Positions 6,069 to 11,797 of a DNA stretch of 12,901 bases are shown here, in pieces (the first letter of the stretch is position 1; every line of letters begins with the position of its first letter). The DNA comes from an uncultured Clostridia bacterium (GTDB lineage: Bacteria > Bacillota > Clostridia > UBA1381). The notes beneath the pieces were generated by a model. The model had not been told where the DNA came from. It did not search any database and worked only from the letters and a program-made list of their open reading frames with translations. The stretch covers positions 1 to 12,901 of the forward strand of contig CAKSPN010000028.1 of assembly GCA_934481375.1 (NCBI GenBank), written 5' to 3'. The position numbers were made by a program, and so were the translations under genes.

Positions 6069-7244
6069 TCAATGATGGAACAGGCGTATTCCCGTAAACG
6101 CCATTGCCATACCGTATTTATTGCAAGTTTCTATAACGTTGTCATCTCTTACCGAACCGCCCGGCTGTGCTATGTATTTCACACCGCTCTTATGCGCACG
6201 CTCCACATTGTCACCGAACGGGAAAAATGCGTCCGAGCCGAGAGAAACGTCCGTATTTTTGCCTATCCATTCTTTCTTTTCCTCTGCCGTGAGGACATCG
6301 GGCTTTACCTTGAATATTTTCTGCCATGCGCCGTCCGCAAGAACGTCATCGTGTTCATCGCTTATGTACACATCTATCGCATTGTCACGGTCGGCACGGC
6401 GGATACCGTCCACAAACTCCAGTCCCAGCACTTTCGGACACTGTCTTAACCACCATATATCGGCTTTATTTCCTGCAAGGCGTGTGCAGTGTATTCTCGA
6501 CTGCTGTCCCGCACCTATGCCGATTGCCTGTCCGTCCTTGACATAGCACACGCTGTTAGACTGCGTATATTTAAGTACTATCAGCGAAATCAGCAAATCC
6601 CTTTTTGCGTCCTCGGAAACGGTTTTATTGTCGGTAACAACGTTTTCCAAAAGATTTTCGCTTATATCAAGTTCGTTACGTCCCTGCTCGAAAGTCACGC
6701 CGTAGACCTGCTTTCTTTCTATGGGATCGGGAGTATAGCTTTCATCTATTTTTAAAACGCAGTAATTTCCCTTTTTCTTCTGCTTTAAGATTTCGAGCGC
6801 CTCCTCCGAATAAGACGGAGCGATTATGCCGTCCGAAACCTCTTTTTTGATAAGGAGCGCCGTTGCCTTGTCGCACTCGTCCGACAGGGCGATAAAATCA
6901 CCGAACGAGGACATTCTGTCCGCACCTCTCGCACGTGCATACGCACAGGCGAGCGGAGAAAGCTCCGTATCGTCCGTGAAGTAAATCTTTTTGAGCGTAT
7001 CGGAAAGCGGCAGACCCACAGCCGCACCTGCCGGAGATACGTGCTTAAAAGATGTTGCCGACGGCAATCCCGTTGCTTTTTTCAGCTCTTTCACAAGCTG
7101 ATAGCCGTTTAATGCGTCAAGAAGATTTATATATCCCGGTCTGCCGCAGACTACCTCTATCGGCAGTCCGCCGCCGTTTTCCATAAAAACTCTCGACGGC
7201 TTCTGATTTGGATTGCAACCGTATTTTAACTGCATTTCATTCAT
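6069..7244 (-). CDS. purH: AICAR formyltransferase, standalone (PurH without cyclohydrolase domain)
   Basis: This enzyme transfers the formyl group of 10-formyl-tetrahydrofolate to AICAR, the ninth step of purine synthesis. The 391 residues match only the transformylase half of PurH. Seen are SFKHVSPAGAAVG with the catalytic Lys67-His68 pair, YTQSNSVCYVKDGQAIGIGAGQQSR (226-250), and AQPGGSVRD (359-367) near the C-terminus. The N-terminal MGS-like IMP cyclohydrolase domain of ordinary bifunctional PurH is absent, and the protein begins directly with YGCNPNQKP. The start ATG at 7244 has AGGAGG at good spacing. The missing ring closure is supplied by the purO-type gene just upstream in the operon. 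This split form is a normal alternative in part of the Clostridia, not a truncation. Confidence 0.95.
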   Translation of the reverse strand: MNEMQLKYGCNPNQKPSRVFMENGGGLPIEVVCGRPGYINLLDALNGYQLVKELKKATGLPSATSFKHVSPAGAAVGLPLSDTLKKIYFTDDTELSPLACAYARARGADRMSSFGDFIALSDECDKATALLIKKEVSDGIIAPSYSEEALEILKQKKKGNYCVLKIDESYTPDPIERKQVYGVTFEQGRNELDISENLLENVVTDNKTVSEDAKRDLLISLIVLKYTQSNSVCYVKDGQAIGIGAGQQSRIHCTRLAGNKADIWWLRQCPKVLGLEFVDGIRRADRDNAIDVYISDEHDDVLADGAWQKIFKVKPDVLTAEEKKEWIGKNTDVSLGSDAFFPFGDNVERAHKSGVKYIAQPGGSVRDDNVIETCNKYGMAMAFTGIRLFHH

Positions 7245-7281
7245 TATAATCCTCCTATCCTCCGCCGCACGGGCGGTATGG

Positions 7282-7367
7282 AATGCGCAGGCAAATTGCC
7301 TTCTTGAGGGGTGACGGCGTATATGTATACTCCGAACCCCGAAAGGAGGTAAGATGCACAGCGCATT
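7282..7367. repeat. Structured intergenic element A (copy 1), between purO and purH
   Basis: This 86-base element is bounded by a perfect 7-bp inverted repeat (AATGCGC / GCGCATT). Its 72-base interior aligns without gaps to element B at 8131-8220 (49 of 72 identical by hand count). Nested inside are GGGGT/ACCCC, then CGG/CCG capped by TATA-TG-TATA, and a side hairpin AGGCA-AUU-UGCCU (minus strand). It starts 4 bases after the purO stop. Between it and the purH start is a further GC-rich hairpin (7262-7276) next to the ribosome binding site. Some pairs favour the minus-strand RNA and some the plus-strand RNA, so the acting strand is unsettled. I do not recognise a known riboswitch class. Confidence 0.75.
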
Positions 7368-7371
7368 TTTG

Positions 7372-8085
7372 TTAGTTGTTTTTATTGATTATTCTTGTAT
7401 CGGTTTTTCCCGTTTCAAGGTCAATGTATCTGACAAACAGCGACACCTTGTTTTCCTCGTTAAGCGCTCTCCACAAGCCGTCCGTGAAATCGTCAATTGA
7501 GCCGTCTATGCCTACGGTTACCGGCTCTCCCTCAAATGACGGCAGAGGATTTCCGTCGCCCATATACGTGTGGATAAAACGTCCCTCTCCGCACTTGGGA
7601 TTTTTGTATGAGAATGTATACCTGAGACACGAGGACGGATCGCCGTTATCGCTTTTTAAAATCGACATTGCATAATTAAATCCGCCGTCGGAGGTTTTTA
7701 TTATTCCCGATATTCTCGGCGTGTAATTCGGTGCGTCGTCCTCAAATTCCCTTGTGCGCAGCGACTGCTCAAAGGTCATCTGCTGATTCATAAGCTCGTA
7801 TATCGTGTCGGTCTGATCACCGTTTGTGACTATGGTTTTGTTTCCGAGTACCCTTACCGGAGCATATATTATAAGATGCGGATCGGTAAGCTTTGACGGG
7901 TCAAACGCCTGTGTGCGTATGCCGTCGCCGTCCTCGACAAATACACGGTTGCGGCTGTTTTCGCTTCTGCCCATTATGAAATATGCGCTCACAGCCGATT
8001 TGCCGTCTGCAGACTTGCCGATTATTATCCCACGCCCGGGATAAGCGTTTGCCTTTAAAATATCATACACGTTTTGTTTTTCCAT
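7372..8085 (-). CDS. purO: IMP cyclohydrolase, archaeal PurO type
   Basis: This enzyme closes FAICAR to IMP, the last step of purine synthesis. The 237-residue protein is unrelated to the MGS-like cyclohydrolase of PurH and resembles archaeal PurO (IMP_cyclohyd family). Seen are AYPGRGIIIG (14-23), MGRSENSRNR (38-47), VTNGDQTDTIY (86-96), DDAPNYTPRISG (116-127) and GEGRFIHTYMGDG (167-179). It sits directly upstream of a PurH that lacks the cyclohydrolase domain, so the two together replace bifunctional PurH. I chose ATG at 8085, with AAGGAG upstream. The frame stays open to ATG 8175, but that part lies inside structured element B and is not family-like. Elements A and B flank the gene. Confidence 0.9.
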   Translation of the reverse strand: MEKQNVYDILKANAYPGRGIIIGKSADGKSAVSAYFIMGRSENSRNRVFVEDGDGIRTQAFDPSKLTDPHLIIYAPVRVLGNKTIVTNGDQTDTIYELMNQQMTFEQSLRTREFEDDAPNYTPRISGIIKTSDGGFNYAMSILKSDNGDPSSCLRYTFSYKNPKCGEGRFIHTYMGDGNPLPSFEGEPVTVGIDGSIDDFTDGLWRALNEENKVSLFVRYIDLETGKTDTRIINKNN

Positions 8086-8130
8086 ATTAATCTCCTTGTC
8101 TGTTGCCGTACAACACAAATTATCACTCTG

Positions 8131-8220
8131 AAAATATGCAAGCAGATTGCCGTTTTGAGACACGACGGCGTACATAGGTACTCCGAGTGTCGATAAACGG
8201 TGAGATGCGCCGCATATTTT
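8131..8220. repeat. Structured intergenic element B (copy 2), between purN and purO
   Basis: This 90-base element is bounded by a perfect 9-bp inverted repeat (AAAATATGC / GCATATTTT) around a 72-base interior that aligns gap-free with element A. The outer stem differs in sequence from A, yet pairs. The inner stem is GACAC/GTGTC where A has GGGGT/ACCCC, so four of five pairs changed on both sides. The tip is TAC-N4-GTA against TAT-N4-ATA in A. CGG/CCG and the segments GCAUCUYACC, CGGAGUA, UACGCCG and GGCAAUYUGC (minus strand) are constant. A helix CCGUUU/AAACGG competes with the 3' hairpin. A small hairpin (UGUUG-UACGG-CAACA) lies between it and the purO ribosome binding site. Confidence 0.75.
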
Positions 8221-8225
8221 TTACG

Positions 8226-8822
8226 TTATTTTATTTTTCCGCTGCATACCAATTCCACCGCCTCGGGAAGTATCTTCCATTCAGCCTCCTCCATAACACG
8301 CTTTTGCAGTGTTTCGGGCGTATCGTTTTCGTTTATATACACCGCCTTTTGCAGAATTATGCGTCCGCCGTCCGTAACCTCGTTTACGAAATGCACCGTT
8401 GCGCCCGTAACCTTTACGCCGTAATCGAGCGCCGCTTGATGTACTTTTAGTCCGTAAAATCCGTCACCGCAGAATGACGGTATAAGCGACGGGTGTATGT
8501 TTATTATTCTGTCCTTATATTCCTCGAGAAATTCGCCCTCAAGTATTGCCAGAAAGCCTGCAAGAACAATTATATCCACCTGCTTTTCACGCATATATGC
8601 GCACAGCGCCGCATTAAACTCACGGCTGCCGCCGCATTCCTTTTTTGTGATTACTTTTGCGTCTATCCCTGCGTTTTTTGCTCTTTCAAGAGCAAAAACG
8701 CCCTCTTTGTTGCTCACAACGGTTACTATTTCACCGCTTTTTATTATGCCGCTTTTTTGTGCGTCTATGAGTGCCTGTAAGTTTGTGCCGCCGCCCGACA
8801 CAAGCACGCCTATTCTTTTCAT
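8226..8822 (-). CDS. purN: Phosphoribosylglycinamide formyltransferase
   Basis: PurN formylates GAR to FGAR with 10-formyl-tetrahydrofolate, the third step of purine synthesis. At 198 residues the length is normal. Catalytic residues are intact: INIHPSLIP (Asn108, His110) and EVTDGGRII (Asp151). The N-terminal phosphate loop is SGGGTN (9-14). The ATG at 8822 has GGGAGGA upstream. It begins 24 bases after purM. Its stop lies 5 bases from structured element B, so the element occupies almost the entire left part of the purN-purO gap. The window shows two folate-dependent transformylases (this and AICAR transformylase), both next to such an element. Confidence 0.97.
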   Translation of the reverse strand: MKRIGVLVSGGGTNLQALIDAQKSGIIKSGEIVTVVSNKEGVFALERAKNAGIDAKVITKKECGGSREFNAALCAYMREKQVDIIVLAGFLAILEGEFLEEYKDRIINIHPSLIPSFCGDGFYGLKVHQAALDYGVKVTGATVHFVNEVTDGGRIILQKAVYINENDTPETLQKRVMEEAEWKILPEAVELVCSGKIK

Positions 8823-8846
8823 AAAATCCTCCCGTGCCGCAGATTT

Positions 8847-9884
8847 TTACACAATTTCCACTGTTTTTTCGCCTTGTTCCAGCTTTCCTATTATATACGC
8901 CTTTTCTCCGACGCTTTCAAGGCATTTTACGGCTGCGTCCGCCTTGTCGGCGTCAACTGCGACAATCATTCCGATACCCATATTAAATGTATTGTACATA
9001 TCATGCTCCGAAACGTTTCCGAGTTTTTGGAGCATATTGAAAATCGGAAGAATATCCCATGTGCCTTTTTCAATAACCGCCTTTACGCCGTCGGGTAACA
9101 TTCTCGGCACATTTTCGATAAATCCGCCGCCCGTTATATGCGAAACCGTGTTTATGCCGACTTCATCAATAAGCTTTAAAAGCGGCTTTACATATATTTT
9201 GGTCGGTGTGAGGAGCGCCTCGCCGACGGTCGTTCCGAGTTCGGCGCTGTATTCTTTAAGTCTTTCCTCTGCGCCGTCCTCGTTAAGCTTGAAAAGCTTG
9301 CGCACAAGCGAGTATCCGTTCGAGTGTATACCGCTCGAGCCTATTCCCACAAGCACATCGCCGGGTTTGGCGTTTTTGCCGTCCGTTATTTTGTCCTTTT
9401 CCACTATTCCCACGCTGAAGCCTGCCAGATCGTACTCGTTTATCGGATAAAATCCCGGCATCTCCGCCGTTTCGCCGCCTACGAGCGCACAGCCTGCCTT
9501 AACACAGCCGTCCGCAACGCCTTTTACAATCTCCGCAATTTTTTCGGGAACGTTTTTGCCGACCGCAAGGTAATCAAGGAAGAAAATCGGCTTTGCGCCC
9601 GAACATGCAACGTCATTTACGCACATTGCAACGCAGTCCTGACCGATTGTATCGTGCTTGTCCATCAAAAACGCTACCTTAAGCTTTGTTCCCACTCCGT
9701 CCGTTCCGCTTACAAGCACGGGATTTTTGTAGTCCTTTGATATTTCAAACAAGCCGCCGAAACCGCCTATTCCGCCCAAAACTCCCTCTATTGACGTTCT
9801 TTTTACATCGTCCTTTATAAGTCTTACCGACTCGTATCCTGCCTCGACATCTACGCCGGCTGATTTGTACGCATTTTCGCTCAT
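8847..9884 (-). CDS. purM: Phosphoribosylformylglycinamidine cyclo-ligase (AIR synthetase)
   Basis: PurM closes FGAM to AIR with ATP, the fifth step of purine synthesis. The 345 residues have family-typical motifs: YKSAGVDVEAG (6-16), GTDGVGTKLK (60-69), GQDCVAMCVNDV (81-92), GAKPIFFLDY (96-105), GGETAEMPGFY (136-146), and SSGIHSNGYSLVRK in the C-terminal domain. The ATG at 9884 has AAGGAG upstream, overlapping the TAA of purE (11-base gap), which suggests coupled translation. No unusual residues were noted. Confidence 0.97.
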   Translation of the reverse strand: MSENAYKSAGVDVEAGYESVRLIKDDVKRTSIEGVLGGIGGFGGLFEISKDYKNPVLVSGTDGVGTKLKVAFLMDKHDTIGQDCVAMCVNDVACSGAKPIFFLDYLAVGKNVPEKIAEIVKGVADGCVKAGCALVGGETAEMPGFYPINEYDLAGFSVGIVEKDKITDGKNAKPGDVLVGIGSSGIHSNGYSLVRKLFKLNEDGAEERLKEYSAELGTTVGEALLTPTKIYVKPLLKLIDEVGINTVSHITGGGFIENVPRMLPDGVKAVIEKGTWDILPIFNMLQKLGNVSEHDMYNTFNMGIGMIVAVDADKADAAVKCLESVGEKAYIIGKLEQGEKTVEIV

Positions 9885-9895
9885 TATTGTTCTCC

Positions 9896-10402
9896 TTATA
9901 TAAACTCTACCGCTTCTTTGACTTTTTCGTTCTTTTTGGCAACTCCGTCCGCCATTTTTATACGGCTTTCACGGAGCATATCCTTAATATAATCATATTT
10001 TATCGACAGCATCTGCGCAGCTAAAATTGCAGCGTTTGTTCCGTTGTCGATGCCGACCGTTGCCACAGGTATGCCCGGGGGCATCTGCACCGTTGCGAGA
10101 AGGGCGTCCATACCCTCCAGGGTTGATTTTATGGGTATTCCGATAACCGGCACTACCGTATATGCGGCGATAACTCCGCCCAGATGCGCCGCCATTCCCG
10201 CCGCACATATTATAACCTCGATACCGTTCTTTTCCGCATTTTTTGCAAATTCCGCCGCTTTGTCGGGCGTTCTGTGCGCCGATATAACGTTTACGTCTAC
10301 ATCGATTTTAAATTCTTTCAGCTTTGCCACACAGCTGCGAAGCTTTTCAAAATCCGAATCCGACCCCATTATGAGCGCTGCTTTAGGTGTTTGCACTGCC
10401 AT
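9896..10402 (-). CDS. purE: 5-(carboxyamino)imidazole ribonucleotide mutase / AIR carboxylase
   Basis: PurE makes CAIR, the sixth step of purine synthesis. Motifs are IMGSDSD (11-17), SAHRTP with the catalytic His43, AGMAAHLGGV (68-77) and VQMPPGIPVATV (105-116). Whether it is the class I mutase (needs PurK) or a class II carboxylase cannot be settled here, as no purK is in the window. Four starts are close together: ATG 10414, ATG 10405, ATG 10402 and GTG 10396, with AAAGGA at 10406-10411. I took ATG 10402 as a compromise; GTG 10396 has the best spacing (9 bases). It is the first gene of the operon, and the leader is only about 20 bases. Confidence 0.94.
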   Translation of the reverse strand: MAVQTPKAALIMGSDSDFEKLRSCVAKLKEFKIDVDVNVISAHRTPDKAAEFAKNAEKNGIEVIICAAGMAAHLGGVIAAYTVVPVIGIPIKSTLEGMDALLATVQMPPGIPVATVGIDNGTNAAILAAQMLSIKYDYIKDMLRESRIKMADGVAKKNEKVKEAVEFI

Positions 10403-10431
10403 CATTCCTTTCATATTTAAACTCTGATTTA

Positions 10432-10460
10432 ATAGTATCAAAAATAGCGTCCGTTGTCAA
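10432..10460 (-). promoter_or_regulatory. Promoter of the purine operon
   Basis: TTGACA (10455-10460), a 17-base spacer and TACTAT (10432-10437) lie just before purE. Transcription should begin near 10425, so the leader is only about 20 bases and has no room for a riboswitch ahead of the first gene. No B. subtilis-type PurR box pair was recognised. The sequence GCGTCCG occurs in the spacer (10447-10453) and again at 10512-10518; its meaning is unknown. Confidence 0.8.
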
Positions 10461-10561
10461 TATATGTACTTTTTTAACGGCATATTAAACAAACCCCAAA
10501 GCGCATTAAAGCGTCCGCTTAGGTCAAAAAAACAGAACCTGCCGTCAGAAATGATTTAAAC

Positions 10562-10579
10562 TTGAGGTTAGCGCCTCAA
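10562..10579. other. Small hairpin TTGAGG-N6-CCTCAA
   Basis: A perfect 6-bp inverted repeat with a 6-base loop lies between the purine promoter and the yneA-like terminator. It has no clear T-tract on either side. It could be part of the terminator region or a protein site. The rest of 10461-10585 shows nothing else I can name. Confidence 0.35.
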
Positions 10580-10585
10580 ACTCCC

Positions 10586-10631
10586 AAAAATAAAGCATAC
10601 AAACCGCAAGCGGTTTGTATGCTTTATTTTT
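10586..10631. terminator. Bidirectional terminator after the yneA-like gene
   Basis: A perfect 21-bp stem with a CAAG loop is flanked by an A-run on the left and a T-run on the right, so it reads as an intrinsic terminator on both strands. It begins at the stop codon of the LysM gene on the minus strand and insulates it from the purine promoter about 125 bases further on. Confidence 0.9.
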
Positions 10632-10927
10632 TAGTATATCGGTATTACAAGTTCATCGCCGCAGTTTATTGATGTATCGGTCAGATGATTAAGGCGCATT
10701 ATATCGTCAACCACCCTGCGCACGTCCTTACTGCGCGTATTGTTTTCATTTGCAATATCCCACAGGGTGTCGCCGTATGAAACGGTCAGAACATATGTTT
10801 CCGCCTCTTTCGACGCCGACGCACTGCAAAACACGCCGAACAGCACCGCCGTAAGCGCCGTTACGGCAACAAACAGGGTAAACCTTGTTTTATTCACTAT
10901 CTTTGTACGTTTTTTTGACCTTTTCAT
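10631..10927 (-). CDS. yneA: YneA-like LysM cell division suppressor
   Basis: This 98-residue protein has a basic N-terminus (MKRSKKRTK), one hydrophobic membrane segment (about residues 15-37) and a C-terminal LysM domain (about 45-97: YVLTVSYGDTLWDIA... through GDELVIPIY) that binds peptidoglycan outside the cell. The size and layout are those of B. subtilis YneA, the SOS-induced inhibitor that delays division after DNA damage. A LexA-type box in its promoter supports this role. The ATG at 10927 has GGGGTGAT upstream; the longer frame to 10975 enters the promoter. lexA itself is not visible next to it. A generic LysM membrane protein is the alternative. Confidence 0.82.
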   Translation of the reverse strand: MKRSKKRTKIVNKTRFTLFVAVTALTAVLFGVFCSASASKEAETYVLTVSYGDTLWDIANENNTRSKDVRRVVDDIMRLNHLTDTSINCGDELVIPIY

Positions 10928-10965
10928 ACTATCACCCCAAATAACGAATTTTTGTTTGTGTAAAT

Positions 10966-10994
10966 AATATACCACAACATATGTTCGTTGTCAA
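10966..10994 (-). promoter_or_regulatory. Promoter of the yneA-like gene
   Basis: TTGACA (10989-10994), a 17-base spacer and TATATT (10966-10971) give a near-consensus promoter. The LexA-type operator fills most of the spacer, so bound LexA would block RNA polymerase. Confidence 0.85.
10975..10987 (-). promoter_or_regulatory. LexA/DinR-type SOS operator
   Basis: CGAACATATGTTG on the minus strand matches the Bacillus/Firmicute SOS box CGAAC-N4-GTTCG at all positions but the last two bases of the right half (GTTG for GTTC). It lies between -35 and -10 of the yneA-like gene. This is how SOS genes are repressed in Firmicutes. Confidence 0.8.
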
Positions 10995-11034
10995 GGGTTT
11001 TTCGAAAATTTGTTTGCTTTTTTATGAAAAACTT

Positions 11035-11071
11035 AAAAAGCGGAAAAGCCTCCCCCGCTTTTCCGCTTTTT
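11035..11071. terminator. Bidirectional terminator
   Basis: AAAAAGCGGAAAAGC (11035-11049) pairs perfectly with GCTTTTCCGCTTTTT (11057-11071) around a 7-base loop. The A-run and T-run make it usable in both directions. It lies 20 bases after the stop of the remnant gene at 11092. Confidence 0.88.
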
Positions 11072-11091
11072 ATATATATTCGTATCCCCCG

Positions 11092-11511
11092 TTAAAATCC
11101 CTTTATTTTGTATAACAGTGCTTCGCTTGTGCCGTCCGCACGCTTTGTTCCGCCTATGGCAAGCACTGAGCCGTCCGAGAGCGGAATAAACTTTTTGAGC
11201 CAAACCGAATTTTCCGTTCCGAAAAGTGCTTTTGTTGCGGTGGCTTTTTCAATATACGTACCGTCCTTTGCGGAAAGGTGTATTGTGCCCGTTGATGCGG
11301 TAATATATCCGTTTGCGGTTTCGGTAAGTGCCGAAATTCCGCTTCCGAACAATTTCTCCGTACCCATAGCAATGCGGCTGCCTGCCGTATCGAACACCGC
11401 AAGCTTTTGACCGTCGGCGGTTTCGCCTCCTGCGCCTTGCCGCACTTTTTGCAAAAGACGCCGAAACTGTTGACAAACCGCTTGTTTAGCGTTAAAATAT
11501 ATGTACGGCAA
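11092..11511 (-). pseudogene. 3' fragment of an unidentified repeat-type gene
   Basis: The frame ends in a normal stop followed by a strong terminator, but has no believable start. The TTG at 11511 lacks a ribosome binding site, and the first codons overlap a plus-strand promoter (11470-11498). The C-terminal 100 or so residues look like real protein, with short repeated blocks such as GQKLAVFDTAGSRI, GTIHLSAKDGTYIEKA and PLSDGSVLAIGGT, reminiscent of a beta-propeller C-terminus. The first 28 residues (Gln-, Arg- and Cys-rich) look like non-coding sequence. It is most simply the tail of a larger gene whose front was lost, with the DUF6110/ATPase operon now lying where it was. I do not recognise the family. 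Confidence 0.5.
11470..11498 (+). promoter_or_regulatory. Promoter of the DUF6110-ATPase operon
   Basis: TTGACA (11470-11475), a 17-base spacer and TAAAAT (11493-11498) point rightward. The leader, about 40 bases, holds a small hairpin CGGC-AAAA-GCCG (11506-11517) ahead of the ribosome binding site. No metal-responsive operator was recognised. Confidence 0.8.
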
Positions 11512-11543
11512 AAGCCGAAATATACGGAAGGAAGGTTTTTATT

Positions 11544-11777
11544 ATGAAACTGTTGGATTTAGTTAAGAACGAAAAGGTATTGTGCTTCGCCGGCGGTGTA
11601 CTCGCCGCAACATACGGGGTAAAAGCCTTGAAAAGCACCAAGACAAGAAAGGCTTGCGTAAGCGGACTTGCAAAGTGTATGAAACTGCAAAATGACGCAA
11701 AAGCGGCTTTCCAGAATATGAAAGACGAAGCCGAAGATATTTGCTATGACGCAAAGCAGGAAGCGGAAAAAGACTGA
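11544..11777 (+). CDS. DUF6110-like small protein
   Basis: This 77-residue protein has a short N-terminus, a hydrophobic Gly/Ala-rich segment (about residues 12-29, CFAGGVLAATYGVKAL) and a charged helical C-terminus rich in Lys, Glu, Asp and Ala, with four Cys (14, 38, 45, 67). The layout matches what I recall of DUF6110 proteins, which are often encoded just before heavy-metal P-type ATPases. The ATG at 11544 has GGAAGGAAGG 8 bases upstream. The ATPase follows after 20 bases. A partner or regulatory role for the ATPase, or a metal role for the Cys residues, is possible, but no function is known to me. The family name is from memory and needs a profile search. Confidence 0.75.
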   Translation: MKLLDLVKNEKVLCFAGGVLAATYGVKALKSTKTRKACVSGLAKCMKLQNDAKAAFQNMKDEAEDICYDAKQEAEKD

Positions 11778-11797
11778 TTTCAAGGAAGTGATTGACC

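Noticed and set aside
6069..7244. PurH truncated by mutation (pseudogene)
   Set aside because: The transformylase half is complete with its own start and AGGAGG, and the missing activity is supplied by the neighbouring PurO-type gene.
7282..7367. Known riboswitch: ZTP (pfl), THF, purine or ykkC class
   Set aside because: The conserved core segments I remember for those classes are not found on either strand. This is from memory and should be checked with Rfam.
8086..8175. Longer purO start at ATG 8175 (adds 30 residues; GGAG lies 5 bases upstream)
   Set aside because: The added codons lie inside structured element B and are explained by its RNA-level conservation; the PurO family begins near the ATG at 8085, which has a good AAGGAG.
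8131..8220. Short peptides encoded by elements A and B
   Set aside because: Both have an ATG near the left stem (minus strand), but the two ATGs are in different frames relative to the alignment and one frame stops early; conservation follows the base pairing, not codons.
7282..8220. CRISPR array or simple tandem repeat
   Set aside because: Only two copies, about 850 bases apart with a gene between them, and nested inverted repeats; no regular spacer pattern.
8497..9450. 317-codon plus-strand open frame opposite purN and purM
   Set aside because: It is antisense to two intact purine genes with all catalytic motifs and has a low-complexity Ser/Pro/Ile-rich product, typical of a shadow frame.
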